Assembly (NCBI GenBank): GCA_017444505.1
Contig: JAFSWK010000029.1
Location: 1 to 6,999, forward strand
Origin: Rhodocyclaceae bacterium
GTDB taxonomy: Bacteria > Pseudomonadota > Gammaproteobacteria > Burkholderiales > Rhodocyclaceae
Direction of reading: 5' to 3'
DNA: 6,999 bases
Positions 1-5,571 of this stretch are shown piece after piece (within the stretch, counting starts at the first letter, position 1; the number at the start of each line of letters is the position of its first letter). The position numbers and the translations under genes were made by a program. The notes under the pieces were generated by a model. The model did no database searches and was not told where the DNA came from. It worked only from the letters and a program-made list of their open reading frames with translations.

Positions 1-228
1 AACGACCTCGTCGTCAACCCCATCAAAGGCAAGCAACTGACCAACATCCGCGCCTCTGGCACGGATGAGGCCGTGCGCCTGACCCCGCCGATTGAGCTTA
101 CGCTGGAATCGGCCATCGAATTTATCGCCGACGACGAACTGGTCGAAATCACTCCCAAATCCATCCGCCTGCGCAAACGCTTGCTGCTTGAACACGAACG
201 CAAACGCGCCAGCCGCGCCAGCAGCTAA
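1..228 (+). CDS. typA: TypA/BipA translational GTPase, C-terminal end (partial)
   Basis: The window opens in frame inside this gene; 75 codons remain before the TAA at 226-228. TypA/BipA is a cytoplasmic translation-factor-like GTPase that binds the 70S ribosome and is linked to ribosome assembly and stress or cold adaptation (family knowledge). The visible part is the BipA-specific C-terminal domain. It includes the family stretch RASGTDEAVRL, then DDELVEITPKSIRLRKR, then a basic tail ending RKRASRASS, which matches BipA C-termini. The GTPase, EF-G-like and domain III/V parts lie upstream of the window. The reading frame is intact. The next gene starts 39 nt downstream with its own ribosome binding site, and a short GC-rich hairpin lies between. 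Identification is confident from sequence similarity recalled for this family. Confidence 0.95.
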   Translation, partial: NDLVVNPIKGKQLTNIRASGTDEAVRLTPPIELTLESAIEFIADDELVEITPKSIRLRKRLLLEHERKRASRASS

Positions 229-230
229 CC

Positions 231-249
231 CGCGCCGCGCGGTGCGCTT
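231..249 (+). terminator. Possible weak terminator hairpin after typA
   Basis: CGCGCC (231-236) can pair with GGTGCG (241-246) around a GCGC loop, with one G-U pair, and is followed by CTTTCT. The stem is only 6 bp and the T-run only three, so this is at best a weak or partial terminator between typA and the lipoprotein gene. Confidence 0.25.
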
Positions 250-254
250 TCTCC

Positions 255-259
255 GGAGA
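255..259 (+). promoter_or_regulatory. Ribosome binding site of the 268-555 lipoprotein gene
   Basis: GGAGA lies 8 nt before the ATG at 268. It supports that start rather than read-through translation from typA. Confidence 0.6.
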
Positions 260-267
260 TTTTTGCG

Positions 268-555
268 ATGAAAAAACGTGCGATTGTGCTCATGACCGTG
301 CTGCTGGCCGCCTGCGGCGCAAAACAGGAAGCCGACGCCCCGCCCGCTGCCGAAAAGCCGCCCGCGCGCGAGCAGCAAGAAGGCGAGTTCACCATCCTGT
401 GCAACGAGCAAATCCTGTTCGTTGACCGCAAAACAGGCCACGCGGTCATTGTCGACAATGAAGGGCAGATTCTGGGCGAAGAACAACTGCGCTTTGAGAG
501 CGAAGACGGCATCCGCTACCTGCGCTGCGGCGACAAGCTCTATCTGGCGGAATAA
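268..555 (+). CDS. Small predicted lipoprotein, function unknown
   Basis: This encodes 95 residues. The N-terminus is a compact lipoprotein signal: Lys-Lys-Arg at 2-4, a hydrophobic stretch, and the lipobox L13-A14-A15-C16. Lipid attachment at Cys16 and an envelope location (probably periplasm-facing) are therefore expected. Residues about 17-40 form a Pro/Ala/Glu/Gln-rich linker. The remaining roughly 55 residues look like a small beta-rich domain with two cysteines (C45 and C87) that could form a disulfide in the periplasm. I recognise no named family. The start is supported by a GGAGA site. The gene ends 18 nt before a multi-spanning membrane protein in the same orientation, so co-transcription is likely. 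A second lipoprotein/membrane-protein pair lies at 2779-4432, which suggests that the two products of a pair work together. That functional link is inference only. Confidence 0.85.
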   Translation: MKKRAIVLMTVLLAACGAKQEADAPPAAEKPPAREQQEGEFTILCNEQILFVDRKTGHAVIVDNEGQILGEEQLRFESEDGIRYLRCGDKLYLAE

Positions 556-573
556 AAAACACACACGCACCGC

Positions 574-1890
574 ATGGAAAGTTTCGACCCCATCTTCTTT
601 GCCGTGATACCGGCGGGCGCGGGCATGGTGAGCAGCTGGTGCGACATGCGCGCGGACATGCGCCCCGGAGCAGAAGGCAAAACCTTGTACCGCGTCGCGG
701 CAACCCTCTGCGGGTTGGCCACCGTCGCCACGTCGGTGATGATTTTCGTGCCCGCGTTTTCTCTTTCTGAAGTGATGCTGATTGCGTTTTGCGCCGTATA
801 TACGTGGCAACTGGCTTTGCTGGCGGCCAGCAGTGCTTGCAAAGCGCGCCTGGGTGCGCAGCTCAAACGCTTTGGCGACATCCGCTTTTTCCAGCAAGGC
901 CAAACCATACGCGCCGCGCAAGATGCGGCACTGCGGCAAGGCTGGCATCCGCGCGGCTGGCTGCCGTTCTATCACCCCTGGCGACAATACCGGCGCAAAA
1001 CCATCACGCGCAGCGAATTTGCCACCGCCTGCCTTGCCCATGCCGCGCTCATCACGCTGGCGCTCTGGCTGCCGATTGAAGTCGACCGCGTCGGCATGGC
1101 GGCTTGTTATTTTCTGATTGCCAACGGCTTTTTTCTCAGCGCCAACACGCTGGGCAAGGATGGCCCCGACACAGCGCAGGCATCGCGCAAGCGCACGCTC
1201 TACGCCACGAGCAGTTTGCTCTTCAGCGTCTATTTCATCGCGCTGGGCGCGCTGAACACCTATCTTGCCACCCTCACCGAAGCATTTTTTGCCGACTTGC
1301 TGGCAGATTTGCAAGAAGAAGGCATTTCACGGCAAGCCCTGCGGGAACTGTATTTCCTGCCCGACATCGGCCTGCCGGCCATCGCTGCCGCGCTGTGCTG
1401 CATTCCCTTTTTCGCCTTGCGCATCTTCCACGAATGCCGGCGCACGCAAACCGTGCAACAAGCGCGCACGCTCACCCTGCAACTGCTGCGCACCCTGCTC
1501 TGGGTCGCGCTGGCCATTAGCGCCGCCTGGGGGCAATTTCTCTTTCTCTACCCGCACACCCGCGCGCTGGAACTGCTGCTCATCAGCGCCGCCATCCTCT
1601 TCCACGCGCAGCGCAAACTGGCCTTTTTCCTCGTCTTTCAACACCTTCGCCCGCTGTGGCAAGACCGCCGCGCGTGGCGCACGGCGTATTTGCGCGCCCG
1701 CGCATCCTGGCTGCCGGAAGGCGTGATGGCATTGCTGGCCGTCGCGCCCTTCCTGCGCTTTTTGGCGCACAGCGCCGCACCCGACCCGCTGGAAATCGAA
1801 AGCGTTGCCGCCAACGCCAACCTTGCGCTGTGTATCTGCCTCGTCCTGCCGCTGGCGCTGCGGCTGGGGCGGCGCGCGATGCGGCGGTGA
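574..1890 (+). CDS. Multi-spanning membrane protein, paralogue of 3227-4432, function unknown
   Basis: This encodes 438 residues with about nine or ten hydrophobic segments, near 41-60, 67-87, 150-168, 172-191, 209-231, 264-284, 303-326, 331-356, 382-398 and 412-430. It should be an integral inner-membrane protein. Four stretches recur in the membrane protein at 3227-4432: KARLGAQLKRFGD (90-102), HPRGWLPFYHPWRQYR (125-140), RKLAFFLVFQHLRPLW (347-362), and AYLRARASW followed by EGVMALLA (371-389). Both proteins also end in PLALRLGxRxxRR. These motifs sit mainly in loops or at helix edges and are rich in Arg, Trp and Pro. I recognise no enzyme, transporter or secretion family. The ATG at 574 follows the lipoprotein stop by 18 nt and has no obvious Shine-Dalgarno site, so translational coupling to the lipoprotein gene is possible. 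The gene ends 23 nt from the convergent vapC stop. It is clearly a real protein, because its reading frame is long and conserved in a paralogue; its role is unknown. Confidence 0.85.
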   Translation: MESFDPIFFAVIPAGAGMVSSWCDMRADMRPGAEGKTLYRVAATLCGLATVATSVMIFVPAFSLSEVMLIAFCAVYTWQLALLAASSACKARLGAQLKRFGDIRFFQQGQTIRAAQDAALRQGWHPRGWLPFYHPWRQYRRKTITRSEFATACLAHAALITLALWLPIEVDRVGMAACYFLIANGFFLSANTLGKDGPDTAQASRKRTLYATSSLLFSVYFIALGALNTYLATLTEAFFADLLADLQEEGISRQALRELYFLPDIGLPAIAAALCCIPFFALRIFHECRRTQTVQQARTLTLQLLRTLLWVALAISAAWGQFLFLYPHTRALELLLISAAILFHAQRKLAFFLVFQHLRPLWQDRRAWRTAYLRARASWLPEGVMALLAVAPFLRFLAHSAAPDPLEIESVAANANLALCICLVLPLALRLGRRAMRR

Positions 1891-1913
1891 AGGCAAGCGA
1901 AGCGCATCAAACG

Positions 1914-2327
1914 CTACTGTGCCCAGTTTTCCAGCACCAACCCCGGCACGCGCCCATATTCGCGCGTGTTGTTGGTCACGCAGATGCAGTTTTCGGTGAT
2001 GGCGTGGGCGGCGATTGTGACATCGTTGATGCCGATTGGTTCGCCCTTCTTGCGCAATTCATACTGGATTTCCGCCGCCCGCTCGACCACGGCGGCATTC
2101 ACCGGAAGCACGCCATCGACACAGTTGGCAAGAAATGTATCCAGCGCGTCCAGCCAGCGTTTCGGCGTCTTTGGCATTTTCGCGCCAAACAGCAACTCAG
2201 AATAGGTCGTGGCAGAAATCACGATTTTCGACCCGGCGCGCAACTCTTCCAAGAGCCTGCGGTGCACAGCCGCCTCTTTTCGCATGATGTACGAACAGAT
2301 GTCTGTGTCCAGCATGTACGTTCTCAT
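1914..2327 (-). CDS. vapC: VapC-family PIN-domain ribonuclease toxin
   Basis: This encodes 137 residues, typical for VapC. PIN-domain toxins are Mg2+-dependent ribonucleases that cleave specific RNAs (often initiator tRNA or rRNA) and block translation until the antitoxin binds (family knowledge). Family landmarks are in order: MLDTDICSYIM with acidic D7 and D9; the second motif TTYSELLFGA with E44; IGINDVTIAAHA with D102; and VTNNTREYGRVPGL near 117-130. The protein ends VLENWAQ, as many VapC proteins do. The putative metal-binding acidic residues are all present, so the toxin looks active. I chose the ATG at 2327 because it overlaps the vapB stop as ATGA, the usual coupled arrangement; the frame is open further upstream but that reaches into vapB. 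The in-frame Met5 is an alternative start. G+C is lower than in the flanking genes, consistent with acquisition by transfer. Confidence 0.93.
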   Translation of the reverse strand: MRTYMLDTDICSYIMRKEAAVHRRLLEELRAGSKIVISATTYSELLFGAKMPKTPKRWLDALDTFLANCVDGVLPVNAAVVERAAEIQYELRKKGEPIGINDVTIAAHAITENCICVTNNTREYGRVPGLVLENWAQ

Positions 2328-2602
2328 TGGTCGCCACCCGAACCATGGCGCATTGCGTCGATGAATTTCTGCGGGTTCGCAACAGGTTCCGTACACGGTT
2401 CAAAATCGGGGCACGGCTCCATTTGCGCAATCGCTTTCAATCGCGCTTCCAGCAAATGATCCTTGACCGGCTGGAGCATCACCGTATTCCCGACCCTGGA
2501 AATTTCAACCTTGTCCACGCCCTCAAATGCCAAAGCTTTCGGGATGCACACGGATTGGTTTGAGCGGTTCCTGTGCAAGGTTGCAATGTAGGTAGCACTC
2601 AT
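2324..2602 (-). CDS. vapB: VapB-family antitoxin with AbrB-type DNA-binding domain
   Basis: This encodes 92 residues. Residues about 5-47 resemble the swapped-hairpin AbrB/MazE fold used by VapB antitoxins: RNRSNQSVCIPKALAF, then VDKVEISRVGNTVMLQPV. The C-terminal half (48-92) is less ordered in character and should be the part that wraps around and inhibits VapC. VapB proteins bind the operator of their own operon and, with VapC, repress it; instability of VapB under stress frees the toxin (family knowledge). The ATG at 2602 is chosen over upstream in-frame starts because a full AGGAGG ribosome binding site lies 8 nt before it, and because homologous antitoxins begin just before the AbrB motif. 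The stop overlaps the vapC start by 4 nt (ATGA), so translation is coupled. Transcription would start in the 2603-2778 gap, divergently from the ankyrin lipoprotein gene. Confidence 0.9.
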   Translation of the reverse strand: MSATYIATLHRNRSNQSVCIPKALAFEGVDKVEISRVGNTVMLQPVKDHLLEARLKAIAQMEPCPDFEPCTEPVANPQKFIDAMRHGSGGDQ

Positions 2603-2610
2603 GGCGTAGT

Positions 2611-2616
2611 CCTCCT
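2611..2616 (-). promoter_or_regulatory. Strong ribosome binding site of vapB
   Basis: On the - strand this reads AGGAGG, a perfect Shine-Dalgarno core, 8 nt before the ATG at 2602. It decides the vapB start and is stronger than any other ribosome binding site in the window, which suits an antitoxin that must be made in excess. Confidence 0.85.
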
Positions 2617-2634
2617 GCCGTAAAAGATGCGAAG

Positions 2635-2663
2635 ATGATGGCACAAACAGGCATCGCGAACAA
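2635..2663 (-). promoter_or_regulatory. Weak candidate promoter of vapBC
   Basis: On the - strand TTGTTC (2663-2658) and CATCAT (2640-2635) are 17 bp apart, the ideal sigma-70 spacing. They match the -35 consensus at 3 of 6 positions and the -10 consensus at 4 of 6. Position and spacing fit a roughly 25-nt leader before vapB, but the match is poor and could be chance. Confidence 0.25.
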
Positions 2664-2671
2664 GGAACGGC

Positions 2672-2714
2672 AAAACGGCCAGAAGGCTTGCAGAGCAAGG
2701 CTTTCCGCCGTTTT
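2672..2714. repeat. 43-bp imperfect inverted repeat between divergent genes
   Basis: The two 20-nt arms are 2672-2691 and 2695-2714 around a 3-nt centre (AGA). The outer 8 bp are perfect (AAAACGGC with GCCGTTTT). A 3x3 internal loop with one possible G-U pair follows, then 9 positions with a single G-G mismatch (AAGGCTTGC with GCAAGGCTT). GGC at 2669-2671 and GCC at 2718-2720 could extend the stem past a bulge. Both strands read a GC stem running into TTTT, as in a bidirectional terminator. The site, about 70 bp upstream of vapB and 65 bp upstream of the ankyrin lipoprotein gene, would equally suit an operator. The structure is directly visible; its role is unresolved. Confidence 0.7.
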
Positions 2715-2765
2715 CTTGCCTGCTGCGGAGGATGCTCTGTCTGACCTCGTGCAAACACTGAAAAC

Positions 2766-2770
2766 AGGAG
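2766..2770 (+). promoter_or_regulatory. Ribosome binding site of the ankyrin lipoprotein gene
   Basis: AGGAG lies 8 nt before the ATG at 2779. The frame stays open upstream to 2635, but this site and the signal peptide that begins at 2779 fix the start there. Confidence 0.8.
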
Positions 2771-2778
2771 AAACCCTC

Positions 2779-3222
2779 ATGAAAACGCTCTTTTCCCTGC
2801 TTGCCGCCTGCGCGCTGGCGCTGGCCTGTGCGGGCTGCGGCAAAAGCGCGCCGAGCGCCGATGTTGCCGAAGAATCGCACGACACGCCACTGATTCGCGC
2901 GGCGGAAAAGGGCGATGTGGGCGAAGTGCGCCGCCTGCTGGATGCGGGCGAAAACGTCAACGCTTATGACGGTCTGGGTCTGGTCACGCCGCTGATGATG
3001 GCTGCGGACAAAGGCCACGTTGAGGTGGTGCGTCTGCTGCTGGACAGAAAGGCGGACGTCAACGCACGCGATGGCGCAGAAGGGCTGACGGCGCTCGATT
3101 ACGCCGAAGTAGGCGAACACCCGAACCCCGCCGTCATCAACATGCTGAGCGCCGCCGGTGGCCGTCACGGTGCGGTGCTGGACGAAGTGGAAGCAGAGCG
3201 CGCGCAAAGCGACGAGGAATAA
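2779..3222 (+). CDS. Ankyrin-repeat protein with lipoprotein-like signal
   Basis: This encodes 147 residues. MKTLFSLLAACALALACAGC is a secretion signal with Cys20 preceded by Ala-Gly, so Cys20 is the likely lipidated residue; the -3 position is Cys rather than the usual Leu, so the lipobox is not ideal. After a short linker come about three ankyrin repeats: roughly 35-64 (TPLIRAAEKGD, VRRLLDAGENVNA), 68-98 (TPLMMAADKGH, VVRLLLDRKADVNA) and a degenerate one at 101-127 (TALDYAEVGE). The tail 128-147 is acidic. Ankyrin repeats bind proteins, so an envelope-located binding partner is expected; the membrane protein encoded 4 nt downstream is the obvious candidate (inference). The start is set by an AGGAG site. 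The gene is divergent from vapB. It is unrelated in visible sequence to the lipoprotein at 268-555, although it has the same place in its module. The ankyrin call is confident; the cellular role is unknown. Confidence 0.88.
   Translation: MKTLFSLLAACALALACAGCGKSAPSADVAEESHDTPLIRAAEKGDVGEVRRLLDAGENVNAYDGLGLVTPLMMAADKGHVEVVRLLLDRKADVNARDGAEGLTALDYAEVGEHPNPAVINMLSAAGGRHGAVLDEVEAERAQSDEE
3214..3218 (+). promoter_or_regulatory. Ribosome binding site of the second membrane protein, inside the preceding gene
   Basis: GAGGA lies in the last codons of the ankyrin lipoprotein gene, 8 nt before the ATG at 3227. It supports that start over the in-frame ATG at 3158 and implies that the two genes are translated from one mRNA. 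Confidence 0.65.
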
Positions 3223-3226
3223 CACA

Positions 3227-4432
3227 ATGCCCCTGAACGAGCTTGCTGCTGCCTTCTCGCTGTTGCTGGCGCTGCTGGCGCTGGTTATGGTGCCGATACT
3301 GGATCTGCACGCCGACGCCAAACCGGGCAAACAGCGGCGCTGGATGTACGTGGTTTCTGCCGCGCTGTCGTTTGCCGCTTTGCTGCCCTCGGCGCTGTGG
3401 CTTTTCCTGCGGGAGCCGATGAGCGGCGCATTTTTGTGCGCCCTGTACGCTTTCTACGGCGCCTGCGCGCTGTGCAAGGCGCGCAAGGGCGCACAGATTA
3501 AAAGAATGGGCGAAGTGCTCGGGCTGGTCTCGCACGGTTTGCGCGGACGCAAAAAACCGTCCCCGCAATCCCTGCATCCGCGCCACTGGCTGCCGGTCTA
3601 TCAACCGTGGGCGCTGTACCGTGCCGGTGAAATTTCGCGCTTTGCATGGGCTACGGCGCTGGCCGCGTATGTCCATCTGGCGCTCATGGCGTGGCTTGCT
3701 TCCTCGCCTCACGAAGATACGGGGCCGGCGATTTTTTTCACCCTTCTCTGCATGGCCTTCTCGCTGGATTTTCTGGACGACGTTCTGCTTCCTGCCTCTT
3801 GCGGCGCGCGCCAGGCTGCGGCGCGCATCCCCGCCAAACGGCTGAGCTGCGCGCTGAGGGGGATGCTGATGTGCATCATGTTTTGCGCGCGTGGTTGGGA
3901 ATATCTGGACGTATCCAGCGCGGCGGCGGGCATGACCTGCGGCCTGTTTTTCCTCACCCGCATCGTGCACAGCCGCGCCGCGCTGATGCGCACGCCTTCG
4001 GGACGCACGCAGTGGCACGCCTTTTTTGGCGCGCTCCTGTGCGGCACAGCCTTTTGCCTGATGGCGACGACGCATTTCTTTCTCCCGCCTGCGCCGCACC
4101 TGGGTGCCCCGCCGGTGCAGCCGCTGGAATTTTTGCTGATGGCCTTTTGCCTGTTCGGGTATCCGCTGCGCAAGCTGGCGTTTTTCCTGCTCTTTCAGAG
4201 TCTGGAACCGCTCTGGCTGCGCGGGCGCAATCGCCAAAGTTTCCGCGCCGCGTATCTGCGCGTGCGTGCGCTGTGGTGGTTTGAAGGCATCATGGCCGTG
4301 CTGGCCACTGGCGCGCTGGTGCGCGCCGCGCTCGCCGATGTCGCCGTACTCGCCGCGCTCCATCTCGCCCTCTTCGCTGTTTTAATGGTGCCGCTGGCGC
4401 TGCGGCTGGGGCAGCGAGGGCGGCGCGTGTAA
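3227..4432 (+). CDS. Multi-spanning membrane protein, paralogue of 574-1890, function unknown
   Basis: This encodes 401 residues with about nine hydrophobic segments, near 7-25, 41-62, 67-83, 139-158, 167-189, 208-221, 230-246, 264-285, 298-325, 352-369 and 372-392 (some may be one helix or re-entrant). It is a diverged paralogue of the membrane protein at 574-1890. Shared blocks in the same order are KARKGAQIKRMGE (84-96), HPRHWLPVYQPWALYR (117-132), RKLAFFLLFQSLEPLW (315-330), FRAAYLRVRALWWFEGIMAVLA (in part, about 339-360) and PLALRLGQRGRR at the end. The middle third is much less alike, and this copy is 37 residues shorter. The start at 3227 is supported by a GAGGA site and by alignment of the first helix with the paralogue. 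The gene follows the ankyrin lipoprotein stop by 4 nt, so the two are almost certainly one operon. I do not recognise the family, and no catalytic motif is evident. The conserved Arg/Trp/Pro loops suggest a shared biochemical role for both copies. Confidence 0.87.
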   Translation: MPLNELAAAFSLLLALLALVMVPILDLHADAKPGKQRRWMYVVSAALSFAALLPSALWLFLREPMSGAFLCALYAFYGACALCKARKGAQIKRMGEVLGLVSHGLRGRKKPSPQSLHPRHWLPVYQPWALYRAGEISRFAWATALAAYVHLALMAWLASSPHEDTGPAIFFTLLCMAFSLDFLDDVLLPASCGARQAAARIPAKRLSCALRGMLMCIMFCARGWEYLDVSSAAAGMTCGLFFLTRIVHSRAALMRTPSGRTQWHAFFGALLCGTAFCLMATTHFFLPPAPHLGAPPVQPLEFLLMAFCLFGYPLRKLAFFLLFQSLEPLWLRGRNRQSFRAAYLRVRALWWFEGIMAVLATGALVRAALADVAVLAALHLALFAVLMVPLALRLGQRGRRV

Positions 4433-4495
4433 CGTTTTCTCACACTCCGCGCGCCACCGGCGGGTGCGGGCGAGGCCGCGCACGGCGCAATTTAG

Positions 4496-4501
4496 TAGAA
4501 T
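4496..4501 (+). promoter_or_regulatory. Candidate -10 element upstream of hrcA
   Basis: TAGAAT matches the sigma-70 -10 consensus at 5 of 6 positions and lies 29 nt before the hrcA ATG. No recognisable -35 hexamer lies 16-18 bp upstream (the region is GC-rich), and I see no sigma-32 type promoter. The 98-nt gap holds no other clear signal. Confidence 0.3.
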
Positions 4502-4530
4502 CCACGCCGACACGCTTCGCTTCCGCCCTC

Positions 4531-5562
4531 ATGCCGCAACTTGACCACCGCTCTCGCGTCCTGCTCAAAACGCTCGTTGAACGCTACATCGCCGAAGGCC
4601 AGCCGGTTGGCTCGCGGGCGTTGTCGCGCCAGAGCGGGCTGGAACTGTCGCCCGCGACGGTGCGCAACGTCATGAGCGATCTGGAAGAACTCGGTCTAAT
4701 CAGCAGCCCGCACACTTCCGCCGGGCGCGTGCCCACCGCGCAGGGCTATCGCTTTTTCGTCGATTCGCTGCTGACCATTGAACCGCTGGCGCAGGTGGAA
4801 GTGCGCGAACTGGCCGGACGGCTGCCTTCCGACCAATCGCCGCAGCGCATTTTGTCTGCCGCCTCGCATCTGCTCTCGGGGCTGACGCACTTTGCCGGTA
4901 TCGTCGTCGCCCCGCATTCGCACGCCGAGCGCATCCGGCAAATCGAATTTGTCCGCCTCTCGGACACGCGCATCCTGCTGATTCTGGTGACCAGCACGGG
5001 GGACGTGCAAAACCGCATTCTGTCCACCAGCCACCCGTACAGCGCCAGCGAACTGGTCGAAGCGGCCAATTACCTCACCGCGCATTTTGCCGGCTGTGCG
5101 CTGGCCGAAATGCGCCAGCGGCTCAACGATGAATTGCAGGCGCTGAAAAGCGAACTGTCCGAACTCATGGCCGCAGCCATCGAAGCCAGCGATGACGTGC
5201 TGCGCGAGCGCAGCGAGCAATACGTGCTCTCGGGCGAGACCAATCTGCTGGAAGTGGCCGATTTTTCGTCGAACATGACGCAGTTGCGCGAACTCTTCCG
5301 CCTCTTCGAGCAAAAGACCGGCCTCATGCAGTTGCTCAACCTCACCGACCAGGCGCAGGGCGTACAGATTTTCATCGGCAACGAATCGGGTCTGGCCGAA
5401 CTGGACGGGTGCAGCCTGATTACCGCCGGTTATGAAATTGACGGGCAAGTGGTCGGCTCGGTGGGCGTCATCGGCCCCACGCGCATGGCCTACGAGCAAG
5501 TCATTCCGATTGTCGACATCACCGCCCGCCTGTTGAGCAGCGCCCTTTCTTCCCCTCACTGA
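4531..5562 (+). CDS. hrcA: Heat-inducible transcription repressor HrcA
   Basis: This encodes 343 residues, the normal length. HrcA represses class I heat-shock operons (groESL, sometimes dnaK) by binding the CIRCE inverted repeat, and its folding depends on GroE, which makes a feedback loop (family knowledge). The N-terminal winged helix occupies about 1-75, with ERYIAEGQPVGSRALS, then SPATVRNVMSDLEELGLI and the wing HTSAGRVPTAQGYRFFVD. The GAF-like effector domain and the inserted dimerisation helices follow (about 100-250). The C-terminal family motifs QIFIGNES (279-286) and GVIGPTRMAYE (312-322) are intact. The ATG at 4531 matches where betaproteobacterial HrcA proteins begin, although no Shine-Dalgarno site is visible. 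No CIRCE element (TTAGCACTC-N9-GAGTGCTAA) occurs upstream, so autoregulation through CIRCE is not evident here. hemH starts 9 nt after the stop. Confidence 0.97.
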   Translation: MPQLDHRSRVLLKTLVERYIAEGQPVGSRALSRQSGLELSPATVRNVMSDLEELGLISSPHTSAGRVPTAQGYRFFVDSLLTIEPLAQVEVRELAGRLPSDQSPQRILSAASHLLSGLTHFAGIVVAPHSHAERIRQIEFVRLSDTRILLILVTSTGDVQNRILSTSHPYSASELVEAANYLTAHFAGCALAEMRQRLNDELQALKSELSELMAAAIEASDDVLRERSEQYVLSGETNLLEVADFSSNMTQLRELFRLFEQKTGLMQLLNLTDQAQGVQIFIGNESGLAELDGCSLITAGYEIDGQVVGSVGVIGPTRMAYEQVIPIVDITARLLSSALSSPH

Positions 5563-5571
5563 TTCTGTTCC

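Noticed and set aside
1327..1896. Long open frames antisense to the first membrane protein gene
   Set aside because: They are rich in Arg, Gln, Gly and Ala as expected from the reverse complement of high-G+C coding sequence. They have no recognisable domain, and the + strand frame is conserved in a paralogue.
1891..1913. Terminator between the convergent membrane protein and vapC genes
   Set aside because: The 23-nt gap contains no stem longer than about 4 bp and no T-run on either strand.
1656..2459. 267-codon + strand frame crossing from the membrane protein gene into vapBC
   Set aside because: It overlaps two well-supported genes in other frames or strand and resembles no family.
3137..4363. 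408-codon open frame on the - strand opposite the second membrane protein
   Set aside because: Composition is low-complexity, Arg/Gln/His-rich, with no ribosome binding site or family. It mirrors the real + strand gene, which has a ribosome binding site and a paralogue.
4440..4490. Terminator hairpin in the GC-rich gap before hrcA
   Set aside because: Only short, ambiguous GC pairings can be drawn, and no T-tract follows.
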